Source: Volutella citrinella
Taxonomy: Eukaryota; Ascomycota; Sordariomycetes; Hypocreales; Nectriaceae
Reading direction: 5' to 3'
Assembly (NCBI GenBank): GCA_034401135.1
Contig: JAWZSP010000002.1
Coordinates: 3,348,001-3,412,000, forward strand
DNA: 64,000 nucleotides
Notes under the pieces: generated by a model
Seen by the model: only the letters and a program-made list of their open reading frames with translations
Databases searched by the model: none
Told to the model about the DNA's origin: nothing
Position numbers and translations under genes: made by a program
Shown: positions 47,051-59,300 of the stretch, piece by piece
Numbering within the stretch: the stretch's first letter is position 1
Layout of the letters: each line of letters starts with the position of its first letter

Positions 47051-50000
47051 ATGACGGAACCGAATCTGACTCTGCTTCACATACAGGCCAAGGCTGCGCA
47101 GTACATCAGCCAGCTAGCCCAGGCTCGCTGCGACGGAAACTGGGACCTCGTCCCGGAGCTGGTCCGCAAGGTCCGCAAGCATGCTCCTGACAGGCCATGT
47201 ACGACGACCCAGACACGCTCGCTGTCCGAATACACGATTCTAAACCGAGGACTGACCATATGTGCTGCTAGGCCTCGCATTGACTGCCGAGACGGAATGC
47301 GCCATCGCCAAAACGACGAACACTCCTGGTGCCGCCGGAAGCTCCCTTGCCGTCGCTCGACCTACTACCGCATTAACCGTTCGAAATGTTGACCTCGCCG
47401 ACCAACCCCCCAAGCTTGTCGAAGCTATCGAGCAGGAGACTGCGCATCCTGAGGACAAATTCCAAGGCCAGGTCTGCCTCGGGTGGCTGCATTGGGTTCA
47501 AGGGGAATACGACCTCTGTGCGGCTCGTCTCCCCGAGGACCTCAAACCCGATGATGGCCCGATCAACCCCGCCGACAAAACTGCCGAATGGATGAGCGTC
47601 TGCGCCCTGAAAGCTGCATATCTCAAGGCTAACTGCCTCGCCCGCGGAAATGATATGAAGCAGGCACTGGCCGCTTTTCGAACTGGCCTGCCTGCCCTGA
47701 ATCGCGTCTGGGCTGACCGACACATTGGTAAACAGCTGCGATATTGGGCGGAGCTGTTCTTGACCGAGCATTGCATGTTGGCTAGCCAGGCACTTGAAGG
47801 AAATGAGACTTCTCTTCTTAACCCGGATGCCTTGGCGTGCTACCGTGCCTGGGCTAAGTTTTGGGATGTCATGTCGGCTCCTGTTGTTGGTGGCTTCGGA
47901 TTCAGAGGTTCTGTCCCCAGGAGGAGGATCTGGAATGAGTATTTCCTGGCTCTGTCGCAAATTCTGGAGTTCGACTTGTCCGTACCTTCTGGATTCCTGG
48001 ATGGGCCCGTCGGCGACCTGACTAATCACGCTCAACTGAGGATGGAGCTGAAGCAGGTCGAGACCGCCTATCAGCGGCTGCTGCTTAGCGAAACCTCGTT
48101 TCCCAGAGCTGATGAGGATCGAGAAGAGGTTGAAGCCTTTGTTGCACAAGTTGTCAAGAACTGGTCATTCCTCTGTGGACGAGGATGGCGGGAGGAGGAT
48201 CTTGGCCAGGGCGGCCGCCACAGCATTAGCCGTGGTGTTCTCGACATTCTTTACAGCGCTGCAACCAAGACGTACCACTCGACGGCCATTCTCCGATTCC
48301 TATTTGTCGTGCATTTATCGGTGGCAGAGTTCGATCTGGCCTTCAAGGCCTTTGATTCATACATTGAAATTGTGAAGAAGGGCAAAGCGCGGGTGGAAAA
48401 GACTGGACATCAGGAAGCGAACCTTGATGACGACGCGACTGTGCTTGAAACAATTGCTCAGTGCATTACCGCTCTTTGCAGATATGGCCAGCGATCGGCG
48501 GCCGAAAAGGCTCATCAACTCGCGGGTGAGTTGGAGGATTGGCTGGCGAAGCTCCCTCACCTGAAGGTGCCAGATACCAATACGCCTGCCATTTCAGAGC
48601 TGGAGGCGACTACTGCCTCGCCATCAACTGTGCCGCCGCATATAGTGGCTCTGGCGTGCCAGGCGATCGGCCTCGTCCATGCGCACTGGTCGAGAGTGAC
48701 GTACGACGCGGCCTCCCGGACCGAAATTCAAGCCAAGGCAATTCGATGTCTTCGCCAGTCTCTTACGCCGGAGCTTGGGCGTTCCAAGGACGTCAGGACT
48801 CTCTATGGGCTCGGCCTCTTGTTGGCAGAGCGAAGGGAATTGCCTGCCGCGATTGAAGTCGTCAGGGCTGCGTTGACGTCTGCTAAGGAGCAGGGCGACC
48901 ATTACAACCTGATTTATGGCCCGCACTGGCAAGAGCGCTCACTCATCCCCGTCTGGCACCTTCTTGCTCTCCTATTGAGCGCAAGACAAGAATACATTCT
49001 GGCTGCGAGAGCCTGCGAGGGTGCCCTGGAACAGTTCAAAGACCCGAGCGTTCTGTTTGGCAAGGCAGACCAAAATTTCCGTAGCGAGCATCTGAAGGAG
49101 GCCGAGGCTAACAGCGCAGCCCCTGAGGCGTTGCATGGCCTGGTCGACGACATGGACGATGCCGAGAAGGAGAGCATTCTGGAAGTGAAGATGACGCAGC
49201 TTGCGCTGGTGGAGCTGCTCGAAGGCCCCGACGTTGCCGTCAACGCCAGTTTCGAGCTGTTGACGCTGTTCTCACGCCTGTTTGGCTCAATTACGACGCA
49301 TGCGCCCCTGAACACACAAAAGACGGAGCCGCCCAAGACGTCGGGCACCCTTAGAACCATCCGGGGAAGCATCTTCGGCGGTGGACACGATAGGTCAAGG
49401 CCGCCCACGAGGCAGCCGCCCCATGCGTCCATGTCGCAATCGACAATCGATCCCTCAAGACCGACGACATCACTCACTGTTAGGAGCAATGCCCCCACGA
49501 TACAGGTCACGGGGGAGAATGGCGACATGTCACGACCTCGCACCTCTGGGTCTACTATTCGGGGAAGTCGCGGACGCAGCAACAGTCTGAGGAAGCGCGA
49601 TCGAAGCGCGAGCCGGCAGAGAGCCTCAAGCATTGGCGCCACGCCCAGAAAGGCTACCGTTGTTGATGGCGAGGTCTTCTTCACGCCTGGGAATGATGAC
49701 AGCGCCCCGGCCGACCAGACCGACTTTTTCACCTTTTCCAGCAAGCGCACGCTGTCCACATCGTCCCGCACATCGTCCTTCTCCCGAACTCGCCCGCTGT
49801 CGCATCTCAACTCGTTCCTCTCGAGCCAATCTAAGCTGACGGATGGCTTCTCTGACCTCGCGCCGACGGAGCAGGTCTATGCCTCGACCAACCTGCTGCC
49901 CCTTGTGCAGTTCCCCAAGGAGAAGGAGAGGTTCCAGCGTGTCACCCTGCTCATTCGAGTGTGGCTTATGATTGCTGGCTTCTACCGCCGCGCCGGCATG

Positions 50001-50824
50001 AACGAGGACAGCAAGGGAGCCATCACGGAGGCCCAGAGACTTGTCCAAAGCCTCGAGTCCGAGGCACAAAAAGACCCGTCCGGGTCTGGGAACTTGAAGG
50101 GCCCCGGCTGGGCTGAGAGGAAGAGCGTGGAGGATCTTTGGAGTGACTTGTGGGCTGAGGTAAGATGCATCTTGTTCACATTCTGGCAACTGGGCCGCGA
50201 ACTAATCGAAATCCATAGCTGGGAGAGCTCTCGGCTTCAAAGGGCGCCTTTTATGCTGCTCGAGCCGACTTTGAGGTTGCCCTGACGCACTCTCCAAACC
50301 ACCCCACGGCCATCATTGGCCTGTCTAATATTCTTCTTGACGTCTACAGCGAGAAGCTCCTCCCGCCACGGGGTATCCCCGCCCTCGAGGATCCGTTCGT
50401 CCGGCCCTCTGCACGGGAGCCAACTCTCCACCACACGAGCCCTCACAAGGCATCTGCTCTCCCTACTACGCCCTTGGGTCTTGCAACTTCGGCCTCTTTG
50501 AACGGCTCCCTTGACGCTCAGCGGAACTCAGCTTTCGACGACGACGACGACGTCGACGAGCTCACTGCGCCCTACAAGGCCACCCGCCTGCCCCTGGTGG
50601 ATCGTCTCGCCTCGCGTGACCGCGCCTACGCCCTGCTATCCACGCTCACTAAACTCGGCTCGTCCTGGAACAACTCGGAAGCGTGGTTCGCACTAGCCCG
50701 CGCTCATGAGGAAAGCGGACAGCCCGACAAGGCCAAGGAGGTTCTGTGGTGGTGTGTCGAGCTTGAGGAGGGCTCGGGTGTCCGCGACTGGCGCTGCCTG
50801 ACTGGGGGAGGCTACATTATTTAA
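47051..50824 (+). CDS. ypp1: Ypp1/TTC7-like TPR scaffold of the PI4-kinase complex
   Basis: Large tetratricopeptide protein of 1213 aa. Exons 47051-47198, 47272-50159 and 50219-50824; introns 73 and 59 nt. Exon 1 begins MTEPNLTLLHIQAKAAQYI and joins exon 2 as HAPDRPCLALTAETECAIA. TPR-like helix pairs run through much of the protein (for example WHLLALLLSARQEYILAARA about residue 630 and AFYAARADFEVALTHSPNHP after about 1020). A disordered Ser/Arg-rich insertion lies at about 740-900. The C-terminal NSEAWFALARAHEESGQPDK is a final TPR. In yeast Ypp1 with Efr3 recruits the PI4-kinase Stt4 to the plasma membrane; TTC7 is the animal counterpart. Start chosen at the first ATG after an in-frame leader. 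Confidence 0.9.
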
Positions 50825-51295
50825 TCCTGGCTATTCGGCTATCAGAGAAGGGGAGGGGGCACACATTAAAAAGCGGTCGATGGGATTTGGTTTTAGATAG
50901 CGTTCTGATTCGGGACTACCTCTGGTCGGTCCATACGGCTTTATTCTTATCTGGGTGAATTGTTTTCTTCTTTGAAAGCAGATCCATCCTTTGGTGTTTA
51001 TGCTGAAGTTGAGATACCTTGGTCGACAACGACGGATGAGCATTCGACAATGTATGCGGGATAATTCATGTGTCTGGGTACCCAATAGTTGGCATGTACG
51101 CCTTTTTAATGTGTCTGCTCCTGTCCTAAAGGCCTCCTAGTAGTGATAATGTAGAATTGATAATGTGAAGGAAGCCAAACTCCAAGTAGTAACCCAAACA
51201 GCATGTCCATCGTTGTGTTGTATCGCTAGCGCATACAACAGCCATTGCTTGTAACTTGTGTTATTCATTCATTGCAGAAACCATCCGCATATGTA
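50825..51295. other. Convergent gap, ypp1 and hypothetical gene
   Basis: 471 bp between two convergent stop codons, fairly A+T-rich; it must hold both 3' UTRs. Nothing else recognised. Confidence 0.5.
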
Positions 51296-52024
51296 TCACT
51301 CTGGGGGCGGTCCCTTTGACCGGTATTCCAGTCCGGCCAAGGAAGCGTAACTACCTCGCCACCTAGAATATTCCCCAGAACCGATGCGCACGATTGTTGT
51401 GGAGGAGTTGAACTGCCTCTCGGCAGCCATAGGATGAACTCCTCCGGTCGGGTAGCTTGAGTACTGTCTCGGCCGTACCTGCAGATGGTAGGGCGTGTCT
51501 AGGTCGTCGAGATTCTGGGTTGGGTATGGGGTTGCGATGCTAGAGATTGTAGCTCCGCCCAGACCGTCGAGGCGACTGCCGGCCATATATGGGCGTGACA
51601 AAGTCTCGAGCACGGCTATTTCCGTGGCCTTCTCTTGCTGAAGTAGTTGTTTTCGATGCTCCTCACTTGGGCACGTTTCGAGGTGACGACGCAGTGCTTC
51701 CATGTCCTCCATCGCAGCACGTACTGTTGGGTAGTGCTCAGTGTAGTTTTGTCTTTGAGATGACCGCTGAGAACCCCCAAAAGGGGAATCTGAAGGAAGT
51801 CTGGGCTGCCACACTGGGCCGTCGGATGGAGACGAGGTAGGAATAGGACGAGGCCCTCGGCGTCGCGGTGGAAGTTCTGGCACCGGGTCTATAGGCTCCG
51901 GCAAGGGTTGCAGAAATTGCCACAACATGTCTTGATATGGTTCCGGTGGCGGTTCCGGAAATCGTTGATGTGGTTTGTCTCTGTGTATCTTGACCTTCCC
52001 GTGATAAGCCATATTGGAAACCAT
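51296..52024 (-). CDS. Proline-rich hypothetical protein
   Basis: Single-exon frame of 242 aa, not recognised. The N-terminal half is proline-rich (FPEPPPEPYQDMLWQFLQPL, RRRGPRPIPTSSPSDGP). A predicted helix follows (VRAAMEDMEALRRHLETCPS, then EEHRKQLLQQEKATEIAVLE). The C-terminus has a short TTIVRIGSGEYSRWRGSY segment. The mixture of proline-rich and helical sections is protein-like, and there are no internal stops. Start at 52024 is the first ATG; a second in-frame ATG four codons later is equally possible. No signal peptide or transmembrane segment. It lies between ypp1 and los1. Confidence 0.6.
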   Translation of the reverse strand: MVSNMAYHGKVKIHRDKPHQRFPEPPPEPYQDMLWQFLQPLPEPIDPVPELPPRRRGPRPIPTSSPSDGPVWQPRLPSDSPFGGSQRSSQRQNYTEHYPTVRAAMEDMEALRRHLETCPSEEHRKQLLQQEKATEIAVLETLSRPYMAGSRLDGLGGATISSIATPYPTQNLDDLDTPYHLQVRPRQYSSYPTGGVHPMAAERQFNSSTTIVRIGSGEYSRWRGSYASLAGLEYRSKGPPPE

Positions 52025-52980
52025 ATTGGGAACAGAGAGCGAAAGAAGGATGAATGGAAGGGTATAAGGAAGATGGATGTGAATGACGAAAGATGGAGGA
52101 GGACAGTAGGCTACACGACGAGTGAAAAAGAGCCAAGGGATATAACCAAAACGAGTGACAGAGCGGAAAGCACAATGGAGGAGAAAGTTGACCTAGAAAG
52201 AAAGATAGTGCTGAGGACGGGGGGCGCTGTGAAGCACGTCTCAATCACCCCCCCTGGAGTAAGTTTTTAAATGGCACCGCCTCACTAGAGACAAGACGAG
52301 CACCGTTCTGGATACTTTGGAAAGCAAACCTTAGGCTCCGCTGCACAGGCATACTTGAGGATGGGGTTACGCGCTGGGGGGGTAGATGCTTTCATCTGTT
52401 GACATCAGCAATACCAACAAAAACACCATCAATCAACAACCAGCAGGGAATTGGCTCGGGAACTCTGCTGCAGGGGCAACGCCAGAATGCTCAACGACCC
52501 CGTTTCATACGAATAGGCTGCCAAATCCACCCTTGTGGATGCCAGACTGAGTTCACATCCACCACGGTTTGCAATCTCCATTGTCCAAATACACTCTCGT
52601 GCTACACCTACACGGAGCCTAGGACCCACGCGGCCTCCCGGGACACCCACCTGATCTACGTCCGCTCCGACTTGTCCAGAAAATTCCTCTCCAGCGGCGT
52701 GCACAGGGGGTCATTGAATCGATCCTAGTCTCATGCTGCTTTGTATTTCTTCTATCCTTTCAAGCCGCAAGGATGGTCCTTGCATGACCCGCGGCTGCCC
52801 AATAAGCCAGGCAGCCCACAAGTCGGGAATATTTGGTGTAAAATAAATCGACATAGAAAAAAGGCATGTTTCTTTTAGCTTTGTATCTCCAAACCAACTC
52901 CACACATTCGCCGCGAGGCGCTGCTGGCTTGCAACCGATTCCGTCTGGTCCATGCCCCTTCTCTTTCTCGTCGTCTTCTC
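52025..52980. other. Intergenic region between hypothetical gene and los1
   Basis: About 0.96 kb; promoter of the hypothetical gene and 3' UTR of los1, both minus strand. A plus-strand frame at 52399-52728 (109 codons) has no domain. Confidence 0.5.
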
Positions 52981-55900
52981 CTACTGTCGGTTCTTCAGAA
53001 GGCCCTGGAGGTAAGAAGAAAACGTCCTCTTGTCCGTCGATGTCGTGAGTGATCGGAGAAACTCGTCGCCATTGATACCCATGCTCGGGAAGAGCACGCT
53101 CTGCAGCTGCTGAATGAAGACGTCTCCAGTCTTTGTGTAGATGGCCTGCTCCAGGCCTGCAATCTCCGTCAGGACCTGCTTCGTCTGGGCGTCCTGTCCC
53201 GGTCGGAAAGCCGGGTTGCGCATCACCTCCCAGCACGTCGAATGGAACCGATCAATCATGAACTGGTCAAAGCCGGGGATGGCTGGGTTGGGCCCGCTCG
53301 ATGGGGCCGTCGGGTTCTGAGCAATGGTGGCAATGTCGGGGCCGCCCCAGATGGAAGACATGCGCGTCATGAGGTTGAAGGCCAGTCGGCTTGGCCCAAT
53401 GTTGCCCTCCAGAGTCTTGGCGAGCTCAATGACGGAAGAGATCATGGGCTCAAAGAAGCCCTGGTTGGACTCGCTGATGAGGACTCCATCGAGCCCGTTG
53501 TTAAGGATGATTTGAAGGAAGGAGAGGTATTCCCTGCGGAGCTCGGCGAGCTGGATCTCGTCGTCAGTGCCCGCAATGGGCTCCGTCAGACCGCCAAAGA
53601 TGCGCTGCAGCAGGGGCGTCAACAGCATGTTCAGGACGTCGTAGATTTCAGACTTGAATCCGAATACCACTTGGTCCAGCAATCGCAAGAACATGGCCAT
53701 CTCATCCTTGGACGAGCTCTGGGACAGCAGGCCCTCGATCCATTGGGGGAGCTGGGGCAGCACCGCGTTGCCCAGCACACCGAGGAGCTTGGAGAAGGCG
53801 GACCGGCAAGCCGTTCGGATCTCGGAAGACGAGTTGAGCTGATTGAGCGCAATCAAAATGGCCTCGGCCGCCCGGGCGAACTCATCGGACACAATCTTGG
53901 CCGGTGGGCCATGGGCGTTATTAGTAGGAGTGCCCGGGGTCCAGTCCGAGAACCCATGGGCCAGCGTGCCCAGAGCCATCACAATATGATGGATCTGCAA
54001 GATAGCCTGCGAGTCTCCCGTCTTTGCGCGCGGAAGGTGAACCTCCATGTCATTGAACAAAGGCTCCAGGACTGAGCGAACATAGAGGGCCTGTTTCTCC
54101 GGTGGGGTGCCCTGGGTCGACGAGATACAGCCAATGGCCTCAAAGAGATAGAGCTGGCTTGTGAAGAGAGCGTCGGCGGAATGGTCCGACTCGTCTGATG
54201 ACATGTCGTCGTCGGCATCCTCCCCGGGGACCTCGGCCTTGATAGGGAGAAGGTCCCCAATGGACTGGATGACCGTCTCGGCGACGTTGCCGACCAGTGC
54301 ACGGAGCTGGCGGATAAATCGGTGGAAGAGGTACCAGGATCGCGTCTTAATCCGGACGTGTTCGTGGTGGACGAGCCGCACAAAGTTCTCCAGCACCTGG
54401 GGAATGTATTGTGGATTTGTCTCGAACACTGCGCAGTATCGGACGCAGATTTCCATGTACTGAAGCAGGATGGCGGGGTGTGTGAAAGTAGCAATTCCTT
54501 TTCCAAGTGAGAATGGTTAGAACATTTCTTACTCTCCGCAAAAGGGCGGCAGCGTAGGGTGGGCGGAACAAACCTGATTCAACCATCTTCCGCATCATGA
54601 CAACCAGCCTCTCGGATGCCTCGGCTGAGGGTTGACTCTTGGTGCCGAGACCTTGGTTGGGCAGGGCAAGCTCGCCAAACAGGTACATCTCATACAGCGC
54701 CAGGTCCAGATCTCGCCAGTCCATCTGCGACCCGGTCTGGTCGAGAGTCTGGAAGGTGGTGGCGACGAGGTTGCTCAGCATGTCCATGTACAGGGGCTGA
54801 TCGATCGCGGCAATCGTCTTTTGCAGGTTCTGTAGCTTCCGGCGGAGCTCTTGAAACTCGGCCTCGTCCGTCTGCTCGTCCTCATTACCCCAATTTGACG
54901 TCTCGTCATAGCGCATCTTGCGAATGATGGCATCTAGAATGGGAGCAAGCATGCTGCTGTATTCCGCGGGCAGCTGCTTCAGTTTACGGAGAAAGGTGAG
55001 CAAGTCTGTCAGAGCGGGGATGACGGTCGAGCAGACTTCGTCGTACTCGTCGGCAAAGAACCGCAGGAGGAAGGAGAGGAAACCGCTGAGGTGTTGGTTT
55101 GCCCTTGCTCGATTCTCATCACTAAGTTGGCTGTCTTCCAGAGCCCGCACAATGTCCGTCATGGTCGTGTTCACAAGTTTGGCGACAGCCTCGGCCAAAT
55201 CTGTGTCGTATCGGGACGTCCCTTTGTACTCGCTCAGCGGGGGGCTAGCAACTAGCTGCGCGACAATATTCTGCAGATCAATGAATGAAATCATCCCCAT
55301 CTTGTCTCCTGATTGCATCTTCTTGCCGCAAATCTCTGTTAGGGTATCAATAGCAGTGTCTCGCACCTTGTCCTCGCCGCCGGCGCTGCTTGTTCGGCCG
55401 ACAACTGGCAGGAGGAGGCTGAGCATATCTTGGCTAATGATGAGCGAGATGTCCATCCAGCTAACCCACTTCCCAATGACTTTCAAGACCAGCTCCACGA
55501 CGGTGTCGTTGCTGCCATAGCGGGAGAGGAGCTGCTGCCAAACCTCCGCCACCTTGTGCATGTCCTGGAGCCGGAGCTGGTCCTTGAGCTCGGTGTTGCG
55601 CTTGGCTTCGTTGGATTGGCGCGAGAGGAGCATGTCGGCGATCTCGTCGTGGATGGAGCCGAGGACTCGGAGGTAGAAGACAACGCCGGGGACGTTTTCA
55701 CGGCCGCTGGAGATGCCGGTGAGGTCGAGCAGGTCGTCGAGGAAGCTCTGCCACCCATCCTGGTAGAGGAACACAAACAAGTATGTCAACGTCTGCGTGA
55801 GCTTGTTCTGGAGGTGCACGGGGTCGGGCTCTTGGGTCGCTTCCAGGCCGTACGTCTGTCGGCAGTACTGAAGGAGCGTGTCCTTGAGGAAGCCGAGGCT

Positions 55901-56350
55901 GGCGGGGTCAAGGCCCTGGTTGTGGACGGCATAGTTGACCACCTCGAGGCAGACTAGACGCAGGACCTCGGAGGCCCGCGGTGTTTGGGCAAAGAGCGTT
56001 GTGCACACCTGCCATGCTTGGGGGTCGGTTCGGAGCTGATTCAGATACTCGAAGGCTTGCTCTTTGAGGGACTGGTCGGAGGTCGGATTCGAAAGAATGC
56101 CGACGGCATTCTCGATCTAGAAATAAAATCCAGTCACTATTGGTACTCTAGGAAGCCACAAGCTGAAACATGACACCACTTTATTGTGCTTGTTGAGTGT
56201 GGAGGGGGGGAATTGTTCGCGTTGAGCCATCCATTCCCTTGGGTGACGATGACGACAAGGTTGGTTGAATGGCGGGGCACGAGACGTGCGTCATGGTGGT
56301 GATAAGATGGCACAACAGAGCCCCATGGTGCAACTCACCTGAACCTCCAT
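52981..56350 (-). CDS. los1: Exportin-T, tRNA exporter Los1
   Basis: Karyopherin-beta exportin that carries mature tRNA out of the nucleus with Ran-GTP. Three exons, 56350-56339, 56116-54574 and 54497-52981, give 1023 aa, the usual length. Exon 1 is only 12 nt (Met-Glu-Val-Gln); it joins IENAVGILSNP in exon 2. Introns are 222 and 76 nt; intron 2 uses a GTTTGT donor and CTAAC branch. Family sequence is clear: QAWQVCTTLFAQTPRASEVL near the start, FLYQDGWQSFLDDLLDLTG, MVESGIATFTHPAILLQYME across the exon 2-3 junction, and LFPSMGINGDEFLRSLTTST at the C-terminus. HEAT-like helices run throughout, with one acidic loop (EDADDDMSSDESD, about 590). No signal or membrane segment. Confidence 0.93.
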
Positions 56351-59300
56351 GTTCCAGATATTAATAGGAGTTGCAGATGGTACGGATAGTTCTTTGGCAC
56401 AGGCAGGCAGTGTATGGGGGATCGAAGCTGCTACAATTTGGACCGCCTGGAGCACAAAGCATCCAGCATAGTCGGTGGGTGGGCGGGCGGGCTGAGGCTA
56501 CCGAGGGGTCATGCCGCGGGTGGGAGCGCCTGTTCGCGGGTTTGCAGCCTGGATGCCCAGCAAAGGGAGGCGGACGCAGCGGAGGCGAGGCGAGGCGAGG
56601 GGGCGGGGTGGGAGCGGGAGCGGGAGCACCACAAATCGTCGTGACGCTGGGTTTGGTGTTTCTCTTTGTCAATCTGCGTTTTTATGTGCCATTTCCAAAA
56701 GTCGGTGCAGTCTTGTGCCATTGTGGGGTAGGTGCTAGCCACCAGGCGTTCTCGACCGAGCTTTGATACGGCGGCAGATTTTCGGTTAGTTGGCTCGGGT
56801 TGGAGCTCCAAGTACTGGGGCAGGCCGTGGCTGTTTGTGGCTTCCTCGCACTTCACACAGTTTAACTGACCAACTGGAAGGAAGAGTCGAGCTTCACCAC
56901 ATGCTACCACAACCCTTCATCCCTCTCAGAATTGAGATGAGACGGACGTTCTTGAAGCAGGTCTCGCCTAATGAAAATGCTAGCAACGATAGCTTGCCGC
57001 ACTGATCGAGAAGGTTGCTACGGATGGTCCTCCCCCCATGCTTAGAACTCCCAGCACTGGGAGCTTGAGTCACTATGCATGCAAATAGAGCCAGTGGTGA
57101 ACGGCATGCCCAACCTTTAGATCACGAGCCCAGATCACGAGCCCATGGGAGGAAGCCAACGGTCCTACCCTGCACAACGGGGAGATATCACAATAGAATC
57201 TGTTACCAGGACTCGGCTGTTGCTTGGGAACTCTCAAAGAGCATCGCACACAACGGTGTAGGGTTGGCATGGTTTTGGTGTCCAGTGCCAGAAATGCGGA
57301 TGTAGGCTCTCCAGTGGCTCCTGGGGCGAATACACGCGCGCGGAGGCGCACAATTGGGTTACCCACGTTTGCCCAAATAGGACATCACGGGAAGAACATG
57401 CCGATGGTATCTGTCCTGGATTCGCAACGGTTTGTGTTCCCACATGGTTGGGCAGTGATTGTGTAGACCCCCAATACCGAGTGGGGATATTCCTGACACA
57501 GACAGCCTCTCACGAGGTGTTGGGGGAAACGACCAAGGGCAAAGAATGCATCGTGTTCTCCCGATAGTTTTGTCCTTTGTCGTGGTATTGCACGAAACGG
57601 GACGGGTATTTGTTCTTTTGTTGTCTCAGACATCGCATGGTTTCAGCTAAATCCAACGTCCCGAGTGAACCTCTTCCAAGGACTCATCGATTAAGCCCAT
57701 GCATGGATTCGGTATCATGGCCAAATGCGCTTCAGTCGGCAAAAGAGACATCGTTTAGAAATGGACTCGAAGTCTCATGATCGCTAGGCAATACGAGTTG
57801 TCGGCAAGTATGGTTGGTGAGGTGGTGGTTGCGACACTGGGGTGTTCCTGGATCAATCTTGCGGTGCTGGCACGTCATGGTAATTATATCAGCGCAAAAT
57901 CTTCGAGATGATCTGAAACAGCTAAAAAGAAAATCTAGCGAGGAGATGGCGTGGCCAACTCTGTGAAGAGCCAAGAGAGCTTCCCACGCGTGGCTGGTGA
58001 TCACTTCCCTTTTGACATGTGGCCGACCCTAAAGCGCAACGGCGTGCAAGGCGAGTTGCCGAGACTGGAAGGGACTCGCCTTGACTCGCCTTGGACTCGT
58101 CAGCCTCATTTCCTCCACCAGTCCACGATGTCATGTCAGGCTTCAACCTGAAGTCCCCGAGGAGTATGAGATTCCAGACCACATAGTAGTAATTAATTTA
58201 CAGAGGACGGTTGCTCACAAGTGCTTGCAGCTCTGCATTGACCGCCATCTCCTTTTTGCGGGGAGTTACAACAGAGCCCCTGGCCGCCGGCACAGCGTAC
58301 GGAGTCTGGAGATTGTTATCGCTATACGAGTTTGACAAGCCAGTGCAAGCCACTGGGGGTCGCCAAGCGACGAGATCGGATAGGAGTCGGCTGGGCGATC
58401 GACAGGAGAGCGCCAGCACCAGCCATTACCGAGAGCAATGTGGAGAGCCTTGACGTCTTGCCGGAGTTGGAGCGCAAAGGAGGTAATGCGGAATCGTCAA
58501 TGATGTGATGTAACATCGCGTTGCCCAATCGGTGTAGGTCCTCAGTCAGGGATTTCCACTCCAGGGAATCAGTCTGGGAAGAGCACCTGGCTTGGAGCCT
58601 TGTCTCGCAGCCCTGATATTATGCCCCCCCTCGGAAAGGTCCCTCCAGCCACTGCTTTGAGTCCAGGCCGTTGCGCCGACTTGCCTTGCGAAGATTGTGT
58701 CAAATGCGCTCAACGCATAGACGATGATTTAAAACATGTCAGGCATGCGGCACCAACGAAGGGCTCGACTGGTGATGTGAGAAACAACACAGCAATGAGG
58801 GTTCCGCCTTTGTTTCAACGAGGCGCACGACGTCATGGGCCATTTTGGACCAGCAGCAAGTAGCCAGTAGCCTGTGGTGTGACACATGAGGCGGGCCGAT
58901 AGAGCGGCTGGGTGGAACCTGTGACAGTCAATGGGTAATTAATCAATTACCTTCTAGATGAATGCAGGCCTTCGGGCTGACCGCCTGTCTCGCAGAAGCC
59001 ATGACAGTGTCAATTACGATTGAAACCAAATTCGACGAGAATTTCGCACCTTCCCAGGGAAGAGCAATCAATGATTGCATGGGCACGTCGCATCGCGTGC
59101 CTGTCTCCATTTTCGTTCCTTACATCTCGGGAGTTTGCGCGAGTCCAAAAGAGGCAGCCGAGGGAGACGCTGACAGGAATCACAGGACCCTCCTCTTGTG
59201 GATTTTGTGGAGAGGACCTTTCGTTGGATGTGGAAGGGACCCATGAACAAGCTGCATCTGGGGCCGGAGATTGTAGCGGAATTGGTCTGGAGCGTTATTT

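Noticed and set aside
48914..49810. 298-codon minus-strand frame, with a similar one at 47373-48149
   Set aside because: Both are antisense to ypp1 exon 2, which has coherent TPR sequence on the plus strand.
53242..54075. 277-codon plus-strand frame inside los1
   Set aside because: It lies entirely antisense to well-conserved los1 exon 3; the open frame follows from the GC-rich codon use of the real gene.
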